Source: Bacteroidales bacterium
Lineage (GTDB): Bacteria > Bacteroidota > Bacteroidia > Bacteroidales > FEN-979
Direction: 5' to 3'
Assembly (NCBI GenBank): GCA_023231065.1
Contig: JALNWE010000058.1
Span: 1-19,554, forward strand
Length of the DNA stretch: 19,554 nucleotides
Shown: in pieces, positions 1-8,217 of the stretch
Layout: each line of letters opens with the position of its first letter
How positions within the stretch are numbered: position 1 is the stretch's first letter
The notes under the pieces: generated by a model
The model's database searches: none
What the model was told of the DNA's origin: nothing
Seen by the model: the letters and a program-made list of their open reading frames with translations, nothing else
Made by a program: the position numbers and the translations under genes

Positions 1-999
1 AAAGCCGACCAATTGCTCGCGGCGAAATCGTATGAGTTGGCCAGGGCGGAATATGTCAATGCAGGAAAATTAAAACCTGCTGAAAAATACCCGGTTGATA
101 AAATCTCGGAAATTGATGAATTGGTTGCAGCGATCAAAGCGAGAGAAGACGAATATAAAAATCAACTTGCGAAAGCAGATCAGCTTTTTATTCGGAAAAA
201 TTATGAAGAAGCCCGGACAGAATATCAAAATGCACTGACCATTAAACCAGATGCCACATATCCTAAGGAAAAACTGACAGCCATTACAAAAGCGCTTGAA
301 GAACTACTTGGTAAGCAGAAAGTATATGAAAACCTTCTGTCCAGCGGTGATATTTCTTTGAATGAAAAAGATTATATGAAGGCCAAAGATGCTTTTCAAC
401 AAGCTCAATCTCTTTTTCCTGAAGAAGCATATCCACAGAACCGTTTAAAGCTGATTTCTGTGCGGGTTGACAGCCTGTACAGAGCTAATAAAGCGCTTTA
501 TGATAAAGCGGTAGGGGATGGTGATAGGTTTTATAATTCCTTTGAGTTTGACAAGTCGATCGATGCTTTTACGCAGGCTGTAGCCTATCTCCCAATGGAA
601 AATTATCCGCGGGAAATGATTATTAAAATTCGCAGGACCATTGCAGAAAATGCTATTGCTGATGTCCTTAATTCTACGGTTATTATTGAAGCAGGATCGG
701 AAAAACAATTTGCATTTACTCCGGTGAGTATTGCTTCCCGGAAAAATAATTTTATCTTTTTGAAATTGAGGAATTTATCTGATAAGCCATTCAATGTTCT
801 TATGCGCTATGGTAAAGATAAACAACCCAATGGCGGAGTAGTGATCCGTAACCTGAGTACGGATGGAAAAGTGAATGAAAGATTGGTCTCAGTCAGAGAC
901 CAGGACCTCTGGTATCGTGCTGATAATAACTGGATCAGTTTATATCCTCAAGGCGGGGATATTGAAGTTTCATTTATCCAGGTTTCAAGGGCAAAGTAA
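1..999 (+). CDS. TPR-like repeat protein with C-terminal beta domain (5'-truncated)
   Basis: The frame is open to the left edge, so the true start lies upstream; the codons before the first possible internal start read K-A-D-Q, as in the next repeat. The visible part holds four units with a period of 57 residues (about bases 1-171, 172-342, 343-516 and 517 on). Each has an A/G-D-x-L/F start, a helix with Y-x-x-A, a K/L-P-x-x-x-Y-P turn, and a charged linker helix. This is TPR-like with an extended linker, so a rod-like helical array is inferred. From about base 640 the sequence changes to a beta-rich C-terminal domain of about 115 residues ending in SFIQVSRAK. No membrane segment is visible in this part. 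The exact function is unknown; Bacteroidota TPR proteins of this kind are often envelope scaffolds. The next gene is convergent, 45 bp away. Confidence 0.8.
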   Translation, partial: KADQLLAAKSYELARAEYVNAGKLKPAEKYPVDKISEIDELVAAIKAREDEYKNQLAKADQLFIRKNYEEARTEYQNALTIKPDATYPKEKLTAITKALEELLGKQKVYENLLSSGDISLNEKDYMKAKDAFQQAQSLFPEEAYPQNRLKLISVRVDSLYRANKALYDKAVGDGDRFYNSFEFDKSIDAFTQAVAYLPMENYPREMIIKIRRTIAENAIADVLNSTVIIEAGSEKQFAFTPVSIASRKNNFIFLKLRNLSDKPFNVLMRYGKDKQPNGGVVIRNLSTDGKVNERLVSVRDQDLWYRADNNWISLYPQGGDIEVSFIQVSRAK

Positions 1000-1044
1000 A
1001 GCATATTTCAGGATCCGGTCAGTTTCAGGTTCATCAGTGTACAT

Positions 1045-3414
1045 TTATTGCTCTTCCGAAGAATATAGAATCTGATTCAACACCATCAATATTTCAGATC
1101 TGGTGTATGGTTTTGGCAGATATGCGTTACAACCTCCTGCTAATAACCTTTCTTTATCTCCGAACATCGTATAGCCCGTCAATGCAATAATGGGGATTTT
1201 TTCATAACCTTTCATTTTCCTTATTTGTTGGGTGGCTTCCAACCCATCCATTCCCGGACCAAGATTGATATCCATTAAAACAGCAGCATAAGCTTTTTGA
1301 GCCAGCTTTTCAATGCAGGATGGCCCATCCTGTACCCAATCAATTTCAAACCGGTTCCCAAGGAATGCAATCGTTAGCTGGCAATTTACTTCGTTGTCTT
1401 CAACAAGTAAAATCAAGGGTTTCTTTTTTCTTTTTTTCAAAGGAGTAAAATCGCCTGAATCTTTAGCCAACTCGGTATTTGGAGATAAAATTGGATGATC
1501 CGGTTTTTCCGGGAAAGGGATGTTAATTTCGAATGAGGATCCCTGGCCGATCTTACTTTCAACGATTATATCACCTCCCAGGACCTTGATCATTTTTTTT
1601 GCGATGGTAAGACCAAGTCCTGTCCCCTCAAAACTTCTGTTTTGCCCTTCACTGGCCTGTCTGAATTCTTCAAAGATCAGTTTCAGATGATCCTCGGAGA
1701 TGCCGATTCCGGTATCTTTGATATGAATGTTCATCCATCGTGAATCCTTCCGGAATGTTTCCTGGACAACAATCGTTACCCCCCCGTTGTTAGTGAATTT
1801 GACGGCATTCTCTAAAATATTAGAGATGGCCTGTATAAAGAAGTAAGTGTCAATATATCCAGGAGTAATATCCATCTCCTTGAGTTCAAGAAAAAGACCC
1901 TTTGCCCTGGCCTGTTCGGAAAAATTATTTATCAGGTCTTTAAAACACTGATATGGATTAATTTCTACTGGATGAACTGCTTTGATCCCTGATTCCAATT
2001 GTGAAAGTTGCATAACAGAATCCAGCGTTTTCATTAAACGTTTTCCACTGATATTAATGTGGTTGGCCATTTCAATGAAATCTTTTTCTACTAATTCATT
2101 TGCCATAATTTCTGAAAATCCCAGGATGCCATTGAGAGGGGTTCGAAGCTCATGGCTCATGTTATTCAATAAGGTGGATTTAAGCCTTGAGGATTCTTCT
2201 GCACGCTCCTTTGCAAGGATCAATTCATGCTGGAGTGTTTTTCGCTCCGTGATGTTTCGCGCGATGCAAAGAACTTTATTTTCTTCAACATGAATAAGGC
2301 GCGCTTCATAGTATAGTTTTGTTATATCCAGCATCAATTCGTATTCAAAGTTTTGAATCGTTTTTGACTGGAGACACCGGTTTATCATTTCCCTGGTCCT
2401 AATAGCAATTGCCGGCTCAAAAAAATCGTCTACTCTCCTTCCAATAATTAAGGCAGGGGGAGCGATCAGATCTTTGGTATTGGAAACATAACATTCTAAA
2501 AATTTTCCCTGATCGTCAAACAGGAACATAAGGTCGGGAAGAGCTTCAATAATTGCCCGGTTCCTCTGATAGAGCGCCTGAAACTCCTGTTCCATCAACT
2601 TTTGCTTCGTGATATCCCTGCCACTTCCAACGGTACCTATCATATTTCCATCTTCATCCAGGATCGGAGCTTTCTGGACATCCAGATAAAGAAATTGTCC
2701 TCTGACATGTCCATATTCATTAAAACATCCTGGTGCCTTCTGCTGCATTGTCAACTCGTCAGAGTCCCTGCAAATTTCTCCAAATGTATGCCATTCAGTA
2801 TCTTCAGGGTGAAATTTACGTTCCCTGTCAGCAAAAAACAGATCTGTTTTTCCGATAGGTTCATCCGTATCCCTTGCATTAAGCAGTTTCTCACATATAG
2901 CTTTATTGGCAAATAAATATCTTTTCCTAAGATCTTTTGCCCATAAAAGGTCCGGGATGTTATCAGTCATCAACCGGAGCATGTTGTACATATATTTGTA
3001 CCGGGTACGACTGTCAACCAATTCCTGTTCAGTTTTCCTGCTTTCCGTTACATCATAAGAAAGACCTATAATCCCATAAGGGATATCATTATTATCAGTT
3101 ACAAGTACCTTACGGGTTGTGTAAATTTTTAACTGACCTTCAACAGTGATCTCTTCCTCAAACAATTCCTGTGACTTACCAGTCTGTATGACGATCTGGT
3201 CACTCTCTTTGTATTTCCGAGCTCGTTCCGGTAAATAAAAATCAAAATCAGTCTTTCCGGTTATCTCCTGTGGAGTAGTTCTTAACTGGTTGCAAAACAT
3301 CTCATTGGCTGCGATATAAACCCCATCAAGGCTTTTATAAAAAACCATGGCTGGGATGTTATTGATGATGGTATTAAGTACCATCTGCTCCGGGTTGGGT
3401 AATGATTTATCCAT
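1045..3414 (-). CDS. Soluble hybrid sensor histidine kinase, three PAS domains plus receiver
   Basis: The 789-residue protein has three PAS domains (about 10-125, 145-270 and 283-392). Then come a HisKA dimerisation domain with the H-box MSHELRTPLN (phospho-accepting His421), a HATPase domain (N-box ENAVKF around 535-540, DTGIG 567-571, GTGLGL 597-602), and a C-terminal receiver (acidic pair E672/D673, phospho-acceptor Asp715, Thr746, Lys768). No transmembrane segment or signal peptide is seen, so it should sense a cytoplasmic cue through its PAS domains and pass phosphate from His421 to its own Asp715. There is no DNA-binding output, so a downstream phosphotransfer protein or regulator encoded elsewhere is expected. 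It lies 11 bp behind the phosphoesterase gene, last in a three-gene unit. The ATG at 3414 leads directly into the first PAS domain. The signal is unknown. Confidence 0.95.
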   Translation of the reverse strand: MDKSLPNPEQMVLNTIINNIPAMVFYKSLDGVYIAANEMFCNQLRTTPQEITGKTDFDFYLPERARKYKESDQIVIQTGKSQELFEEEITVEGQLKIYTTRKVLVTDNNDIPYGIIGLSYDVTESRKTEQELVDSRTRYKYMYNMLRLMTDNIPDLLWAKDLRKRYLFANKAICEKLLNARDTDEPIGKTDLFFADRERKFHPEDTEWHTFGEICRDSDELTMQQKAPGCFNEYGHVRGQFLYLDVQKAPILDEDGNMIGTVGSGRDITKQKLMEQEFQALYQRNRAIIEALPDLMFLFDDQGKFLECYVSNTKDLIAPPALIIGRRVDDFFEPAIAIRTREMINRCLQSKTIQNFEYELMLDITKLYYEARLIHVEENKVLCIARNITERKTLQHELILAKERAEESSRLKSTLLNNMSHELRTPLNGILGFSEIMANELVEKDFIEMANHINISGKRLMKTLDSVMQLSQLESGIKAVHPVEINPYQCFKDLINNFSEQARAKGLFLELKEMDITPGYIDTYFFIQAISNILENAVKFTNNGGVTIVVQETFRKDSRWMNIHIKDTGIGISEDHLKLIFEEFRQASEGQNRSFEGTGLGLTIAKKMIKVLGGDIIVESKIGQGSSFEINIPFPEKPDHPILSPNTELAKDSGDFTPLKKRKKKPLILLVEDNEVNCQLTIAFLGNRFEIDWVQDGPSCIEKLAQKAYAAVLMDINLGPGMDGLEATQQIRKMKGYEKIPIIALTGYTMFGDKERLLAGGCNAYLPKPYTRSEILMVLNQILYSSEEQ

Positions 3415-3425
3415 TCAATAATGGT

Positions 3426-4760
3426 TTATTGTTTTGTGAGTATGATCAGAGTTATTTCCGGATTGATCCCGATCCGGCCGGCGTATCCGACACTTCCTAG
3501 TCCTTGGTTGACATAAAGATATTGAGTTCCCTCTTTTCCGGTTTTTTTATATAATCCACACCATTCTTTATAAAGCCATTTGGAAGGGCTCCAATGAATG
3601 CCCCATCCATCAATTCCTATTTGTCCTCCATGCGTATGCCCTGAAAATGTGAAGTCTATTTTCGGATAATGGCGGCTGACAATACTATCCCAATGGGTTG
3701 GATCGTGGGAGAGCAAAAGCTGGGTTTCGAAATTTTCAGCGCCTTTTTGTGCCCGCTCAACATTGCCCATTCTTCTGAACCTGCGGGTTGCCCCCCAATT
3801 TTCAACCCCCAGAACTGCAATGCTGTCATTCCCTCTCCTGATTATTTTATTAGAATTGAGTAAAAGGTTCCAACCCAACATCTTGTAATATTTCCTGGCA
3901 TCATCGAGATTACGGAGTTTTTCCATCCCGGAATGCCATCTCATATAATCGCCATAGTCATGGTTCCCCATAACGGTGAATATCCCCAAAGGCGCCCTGA
4001 GTTTTGATAAAACCGGCTCAAATCCATTACCATCCTTCGTGCAGTAATTAAACATGTCCCCCGTAAAAAAGATAAGATCAGGATGAAGATTGTTGATGAT
4101 TGAAACTGCTTTTTCGAGTTTGGACTTGCAAGTCCAGCTCCCTAAATGGATATCAGAAATATGAACAATCCGTAATCCATCAAAAGCAGCGGGTAAGCCG
4201 GAAACCGGGACAATCTGCTCCCTGACCCGGAAATTATAATTTCCGAACACGGTTCCATAAAATAAAGTGAGAAATAATACACCACCAACAATCCAACCTG
4301 AAAGTAAAACGGGCTTGTTTCTATGAATTTGGTTAAATGGTCCGAATTTGATTTTGCCATTTATAACATGGGCATAAAGGAACCGGATCGCACGGATAAA
4401 ATCCGCGATCAGCAAGGCAACTGCTGGAAGAAATTTGGATATGAAAACGATGAGAATAAAACTCATCACTTGTGTACGTAAAGGTTGATACCAGTCTGTA
4501 AATGGAATAACGAAACCGGTGATGGTACATCCCAGGGCCAATGCCAGAGGGAACCAGTAAAGAATGGTTATGAGGATCCTGATAACGGGCTTCAGTTTTG
4601 AAACACATGAAAGCAGGGAAAACCATAAATAAGCATCCAATAAAAGAAAAACGAAGAAAATTCTCAGGAAACCCGCATAATTTGGGAATGCAGAACGTAA
4701 GATCAAAACTAGTATCAGGGCAATGATGATAAAAGAAAGTGTGAAAAAAAACTTTTTCAT
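3426..4760 (-). CDS. Membrane-anchored calcineurin-like metallophosphoesterase
   Basis: The 444-residue protein begins with about five hydrophobic segments (roughly 4-23, 30-50, 60-85, 98-122 and 150-172), followed by a catalytic domain (about 195-443). The metal-binding motifs are all present: DIH (D203, H205), GD (G234, D235), GNHD (265-268), a His in LSHDP (H352), and GHTH (374-377). This set is typical of the YkuE/YaeI-type branch of binuclear phosphoesterases, some of which act on lipid-linked substrates, such as UDP-diacylglucosamine hydrolysis in lipid A synthesis. Which substrate applies here is inference; the N-terminal anchor suggests a membrane lipid or nucleotide-lipid. Its ATG overlaps the stop of the upstream dehydratase gene (ATGA, 4 bp), so the two are probably translationally coupled. 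The hybrid kinase gene follows 11 bp later. Confidence 0.92.
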   Translation of the reverse strand: MKKFFFTLSFIIIALILVLILRSAFPNYAGFLRIFFVFLLLDAYLWFSLLSCVSKLKPVIRILITILYWFPLALALGCTITGFVIPFTDWYQPLRTQVMSFILIVFISKFLPAVALLIADFIRAIRFLYAHVINGKIKFGPFNQIHRNKPVLLSGWIVGGVLFLTLFYGTVFGNYNFRVREQIVPVSGLPAAFDGLRIVHISDIHLGSWTCKSKLEKAVSIINNLHPDLIFFTGDMFNYCTKDGNGFEPVLSKLRAPLGIFTVMGNHDYGDYMRWHSGMEKLRNLDDARKYYKMLGWNLLLNSNKIIRRGNDSIAVLGVENWGATRRFRRMGNVERAQKGAENFETQLLLSHDPTHWDSIVSRHYPKIDFTFSGHTHGGQIGIDGWGIHWSPSKWLYKEWCGLYKKTGKEGTQYLYVNQGLGSVGYAGRIGINPEITLIILTKQ

Positions 4761-6532
4761 TTGTTTTTCACATAATTGACCAGCCCCTTTGCCTTGAATA
4801 TTTCCATGAGCTTTGATGGTAAAGGCGCAAACTCAAATTGCTTGTTCCCAATGATGACCAAACCTTTTTCGAAGTCCACATCCACTTTATCCCCTTGTCG
4901 ATATGCATCCACAGCTTCCGGAACGAGAATGATGGGCAAACCCTGGTTAACGGATGAACGATAGAAGATCCGGTTCACCGATTTGCAAATGATAGCTTTA
5001 ATTCCTGCAAATGCAAGCCCGACAGAAGGATGCTCCCTTGAGCTGCCACAACCAAAGTTAGAACCTGCTATGATGATATCGCCTGCTTTAACCCTCCCGG
5101 AAAAACTATTGTCAAATCCTTTAAATAAAAAAGGCATAATTTTTTCCGGTTCCGAACTTTGTACATTGTAAGTCAGGTTCCCGGCAAACATCTGATCTGT
5201 ATTTAAATTGGAAACATCAGCGTAATTCCAGGTACCCTTGGAATACCGGTCATCCCCATCTTTTATATCAACAGTCGAACTCTGTGGGGCATGATAAGGG
5301 AACCGATCCTGTGACCTAACCCCGCGGGGATCAGAAATTTCCCCCCGGAGTGCGGAAATTGCTACCGTAGCTGGTGATGCAAGGTAAACATTAGCTGCGG
5401 GATTACCCATCCGCCCTTTAAAATTCCTGTTGGCAGTCGAAATGATGTTGTAATTGTCAGCAGGGATCCCTTGGCCTGTGCCCAGACAAGGTCCGCAGGA
5501 AGAGGATAATACATTAGCCCCTGCTTCAAAAAATATCTCGATGAGACCTTCCTTTAACGCTTTCAAATAAATTTCTTTCGAAGCCGGAATAATTTGTAAT
5601 TGCATATATTTCGGTATTTTTTGGCCCTTTAAGACCAAAGCAGCTTCCCGGAGATCTTCAAGCCTGCCGTTGGTACAGGTCCCTATAAGCGCTTGCTGGA
5701 TCTTTGTACCCGAAACTTCCGAAACAGCTTTAACGTTATCAACATGATGAGGCGCCGCGACGACCGGAAAAATTTCATCCAGGTTGATGCTGATTTCCTT
5801 CAGGTATGTGGCATTATCATCTGCCCATAGGCCTTCTGTCTTCATACCAAAATAGTTTTCCAGCGCTTCATCAGCCGGGAAAACGGCATTCTTTGCGCCC
5901 ATTTCTGAGGCCAGGTTTGATAATACCATCCGGTCAGAAACAGAAAGCGTCTTTACGCCGTCGCCATGATATTCAATAGACATATAATCGGCCCCGCTGG
6001 AGCCGATCATCCCAATTATCCAGAGCGCAAGGTCTTTAGCATAAACGCCACTTTGTAAGCGGCCTGTAAGCGTGATCTTTACGGATTCAGGAACCCGGAA
6101 CCAGGTTTCACCCTGTTTCCACAAACCGGCAGTTTCAGTACGGTCAATTCCAGCAGCAAATGCATTAAATGCGCCAGCTGTGCTGGTGTGGCTGTCACTC
6201 CCAACAATGATCATTTTTGGCCTTGCATATAAAGACATCAACTGATGACAAATCCCATCCCCGACATCATGGAATTTTCTGATGCCGAATTTTTCAACAA
6301 AAACCCTGATGGTCTGATAATCGTTTGCCAGTTTGGAATTGGTGGGCGGGGCATTGTGATCCAATGTAATCACGAGCGTATCAGGATTGGCTAAGGTTGT
6401 ACCGCCCATTTTCTTAAAAGTACTGTAAATGCTCGATGTATTATCATGTGATAATATGAGATTGGGCCGTGCAAAGACAATACTGCCTTTAGCTCCTCCA
6501 AAAATTTTTTCAGCAAAAGTTTTTCCTTTCAT
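4757..6532 (-). CDS. Fused aconitase/isopropylmalate dehydratase-family hydro-lyase
   Basis: The 591-residue chain joins a LeuC-like catalytic part (about 1-410) to a LeuD-like swivel part (about 430-591). Three [4Fe-4S] ligands are in place: Cys286 in IGTCTNGR, and Cys346 and Cys349 in SSCGPCLGTG. GSDSHT (111-116), GNPAANVYLASPATVA (376-391) and the swivel motif GSNFGCGSSREH (490-501) are also present. The enzyme should interconvert hydroxy-acid isomers by dehydration and rehydration in the cytoplasm. Length fits single-chain isopropylmalate/homoaconitate-like enzymes better than classical aconitases (about 750-900 residues). The loop that in LeuD/HacB reads YLR-x here reads NLTY (452-455), so the substrate is uncertain; aconitate, isopropylmalate, methylcitrate and dimethylmalate types are all possible. 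No leuA or leuB is adjacent. It is the first gene of the unit that continues into the phosphoesterase and hybrid kinase. Confidence 0.9.
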   Translation of the reverse strand: MKGKTFAEKIFGGAKGSIVFARPNLILSHDNTSSIYSTFKKMGGTTLANPDTLVITLDHNAPPTNSKLANDYQTIRVFVEKFGIRKFHDVGDGICHQLMSLYARPKMIIVGSDSHTSTAGAFNAFAAGIDRTETAGLWKQGETWFRVPESVKITLTGRLQSGVYAKDLALWIIGMIGSSGADYMSIEYHGDGVKTLSVSDRMVLSNLASEMGAKNAVFPADEALENYFGMKTEGLWADDNATYLKEISINLDEIFPVVAAPHHVDNVKAVSEVSGTKIQQALIGTCTNGRLEDLREAALVLKGQKIPKYMQLQIIPASKEIYLKALKEGLIEIFFEAGANVLSSSCGPCLGTGQGIPADNYNIISTANRNFKGRMGNPAANVYLASPATVAISALRGEISDPRGVRSQDRFPYHAPQSSTVDIKDGDDRYSKGTWNYADVSNLNTDQMFAGNLTYNVQSSEPEKIMPFLFKGFDNSFSGRVKAGDIIIAGSNFGCGSSREHPSVGLAFAGIKAIICKSVNRIFYRSSVNQGLPIILVPEAVDAYRQGDKVDVDFEKGLVIIGNKQFEFAPLPSKLMEIFKAKGLVNYVKNK

Positions 6533-6573
6533 ATCTGATAGGGTTTAGTGGAACTGGTTTGAATCTTTCGCAT

Positions 6574-6581
6574 CAAATGTA
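6574..6581 (-). promoter_or_regulatory. Candidate -7 box for the dehydratase operon
   Basis: On the minus strand these bases read TACATTTG, an exact match to the Bacteroidota -7 consensus TAnnTTTG, placed to give a leader of roughly 35 bases before the ATG at 6532. No good -33 TTG element lies about 19 bases upstream, so the call rests on one box. Confidence 0.4.
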
Positions 6582-6627
6582 TAAAAATCTCCGGTAAACA
6601 CTGCCATTTCATTCTGATGAAAAAAAT

Positions 6628-6658
6628 TTTGTTTAACCCGATGGAATTTCTAATTTTG
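6628..6658 (+). promoter_or_regulatory. Bacteroidota-type housekeeping promoter for the tRNA pair
   Basis: TTTG at 6628-6631 is followed by exactly 19 bases and then TAATTTTG at 6651-6658, matching the TTTG-N19-TAnnTTTG consensus of the Bacteroidota primary sigma factor. The expected start site is near 6665, about 40 bases before the mature 5' end of tRNA-Ser. It is divergent from the dehydratase promoter region, and together they account for the non-coding stretch 6533-6703. Confidence 0.8.
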
Positions 6659-6703
6659 CAGCCCGATTTGAAAAGATCGGTTTTTAAGTTCAAGCCTACA
6701 TCT

Positions 6704-6790
6704 GGAGAGGTGGGTGAGTGGCTGAAACCAACAGTTTGCTAAACTGTCGTACGGGAAACTGTACCGGGGGTTCGAATCCCCCCTTCTCCG
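6704..6790 (+). tRNA. tRNA-Ser (GCU anticodon, AGC/AGU codons)
   Basis: The acceptor stem GGAGAGG pairs with CTTCTCC (one G-U) and is followed by discriminator G at 6790. The anticodon stem ACAGT/ACTGT encloses the loop TTGCTAA, giving anticodon GCT. A long variable arm typical of serine tRNAs follows, then a T arm with GGGGG-TTCGAAT-CCCCC. The 3' CCA is not encoded and must be added after transcription. Only three bases separate it from tRNA-Pro, so both are cut from one transcript. Confidence 0.96.
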
Positions 6791-6793
6791 CAG

Positions 6794-6869
6794 CGGGGTA
6801 TAGCGTAGCTCGGTTCATCGCGCCTGCTTTGGGAGCAGGAGGTCGCAGGTTCGAATCCTGCTACCCCGA
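6794..6869 (+). tRNA. tRNA-Pro (UGG anticodon)
   Basis: The acceptor stem CGGGGTA pairs with TACCCCG, with discriminator A at 6869. The anticodon arm CCTGC-TTTGGGA-GCAGG gives anticodon TGG, and the T arm GCAGG-TTCGAAT-CCTGC is intact. CCA is not encoded. It is second in the tRNA-Ser/tRNA-Pro unit and is followed at once by an intrinsic terminator. Confidence 0.96.
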
Positions 6870-6871
6870 CT

Positions 6872-6907
6872 AAGACCAACTGATTTTCAATTAGTTGGTC
6901 TTTTTTT
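6872..6907 (+). terminator. Intrinsic terminator of the tRNA unit
   Basis: A 10-bp perfect stem, AAGACCAACT paired with AGTTGGTCTT, can extend inwards through A-T and G-T pairs to a tiny loop. It runs straight into a tract of seven T on the plus strand (6901-6907). It ends the tRNA transcript two bases after tRNA-Pro. On the minus strand no T tract follows, so it is a poorer terminator for the polysaccharide operon arriving from the right. Confidence 0.92.
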
Positions 6908-6932
6908 CATTTTCATATACGGGAACACGCTG

Positions 6933-8204
6933 TTAGAAGTCTTTTCCATCTTGTCGTCCGCTTTGTTCAAAAGAAAAGGCGCTATTCGAAAAAGCAAAAG
7001 CATTGAAAAATGCATAGAAAATCACACCTGCCTGCGTTTCAAACATGGATTCAAAAAGGATATTGCCTGCAAAAATCAATACAAAGATAAAATAGAGATA
7101 TTCACCCCTGCGGAGCGATCTGATGGCAGGAATGAATAAAGTTGCCACCAGTAAACTGAATCCAACAACTCCAATAGTAATGAAGGTTTGAATATATTGA
7201 TTGTGGGCGTTAAGCTTCTTCTTATAAACGGGGTATAATTGATGGTCGCGGTATGCTTCCATCAACACATCTTTCACATCACCCGTTCCAACTCCGAAAA
7301 AGAAATTTTGCCTGATAAGGCCGGCCGAAATTTTCCAGATTTCCATACGGGCTATTGTGCCATCGTTTGGATTCGATTGAATATTCTGGGATGAGGTTAC
7401 CATGGTATCAGCTTTAGCAATCCTCTTAAAAGCAAAAGGAAATATCCGGGAAAATCCAATAAAAACCGTGGCCATGATCAGGAAAATATAAGTGACCTTT
7501 GTGAGCCCTATCTTCTTGTACAGCAGCAAAATGACAAAGAGTACCTGTGTAAGGGCCAACATGATCAATCCGGCCTTAGAGCTGAACAGGAAAATGAAAA
7601 TTTCAAGATATAAAATAAGTAAGGATAATAACAGGATCTTTGGGAAGGATTGTTTGAAGGGATCAACTGAAAGATAGTAAAGCATGATCCCAACACCGAA
7701 AGTGAAATACATAGCCAGGTAACTTGTATGAAAGTACCAGGAGAGATTCGAATAATAATAGGTGTCGGGAACACCCCATCTTGCATTGAATAGCCAAGTA
7801 TGGCCAAGCAAAATCAGCGAGCCTGTAATACATCCACCAATGAAAGATCCTAAGATGAGCCTGATCCTTGATTCATTGTAAACACTCAGATCGCTTGTAG
7901 CAAAAATAATTGGGAATATGAGCAATGATAATTTGACTTCAAGATCAAACCAGCCATAGCTGTAATCTGTTGAATATAACATCCCGACCAGATACAACAA
8001 ATAAAAGGAAATAAATGAAATCGTATGGAGCCGCCACTTTTCTACAAATAACCGGGGTACTGTTTTCAGGTATATGCCGCTGAATAACCAATTGATCGTC
8101 ATGACAACGATGATAATCGGAAGGATTTTCGGAAAAACCGGAAGAAAAAAAGCCAATGCAAAGCTGCAGATAAAAAATAATTGCTGATGCACGCGTTGTC
8201 GCAT
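6933..8204 (-). CDS. Wzy/WaaL-type O-antigen polymerase or ligase
   Basis: The 423-residue protein is almost wholly hydrophobic, with about 10-12 predicted membrane segments. A large loop between about residues 258 and 340 carries the Wzy_C family pattern: an Arg before a helix (GTIARMEIW, 282-290), GVGTGD (304-309) and NAHNQYIQ (332-339, including His334), followed by ITIGVVG. SSKAGL (208-213) is another family-typical short motif. Such inner-membrane enzymes either polymerise undecaprenyl-linked repeat units or ligate them to lipid A core; the sequence alone does not decide which. It is the last gene of the polysaccharide operon, 13 bp after the ExoA-like glycosyltransferase, which fits a role in the final assembly step. 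No terminator with a T tract is evident downstream on its own strand. Confidence 0.88.
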   Translation of the reverse strand: MRQRVHQQLFFICSFALAFFLPVFPKILPIIIVVMTINWLFSGIYLKTVPRLFVEKWRLHTISFISFYLLYLVGMLYSTDYSYGWFDLEVKLSLLIFPIIFATSDLSVYNESRIRLILGSFIGGCITGSLILLGHTWLFNARWGVPDTYYYSNLSWYFHTSYLAMYFTFGVGIMLYYLSVDPFKQSFPKILLLSLLILYLEIFIFLFSSKAGLIMLALTQVLFVILLLYKKIGLTKVTYIFLIMATVFIGFSRIFPFAFKRIAKADTMVTSSQNIQSNPNDGTIARMEIWKISAGLIRQNFFFGVGTGDVKDVLMEAYRDHQLYPVYKKKLNAHNQYIQTFITIGVVGFSLLVATLFIPAIRSLRRGEYLYFIFVLIFAGNILFESMFETQAGVIFYAFFNAFAFSNSAFSFEQSGRQDGKDF

Positions 8205-8217
8205 GATAAGATCAGTA

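Noticed and set aside
1006..1029. Two copies of TTTCAGG between the first two genes
   Set aside because: Seven-base direct repeats 17 bp apart are expected by chance and have no associated structure; the 45-bp gap holds nothing else.
6704..6869. tRNA genes as an integration site of a mobile element
   Set aside because: No integrase, no duplicated tRNA 3' end and no direct repeat flanking the neighbouring clusters can be seen.
6872..6907. tRNA terminator acting also as terminator of the polysaccharide operon
   Set aside because: On the minus strand the stem is followed by sequence without a T run, so dual use is possible but not shown.
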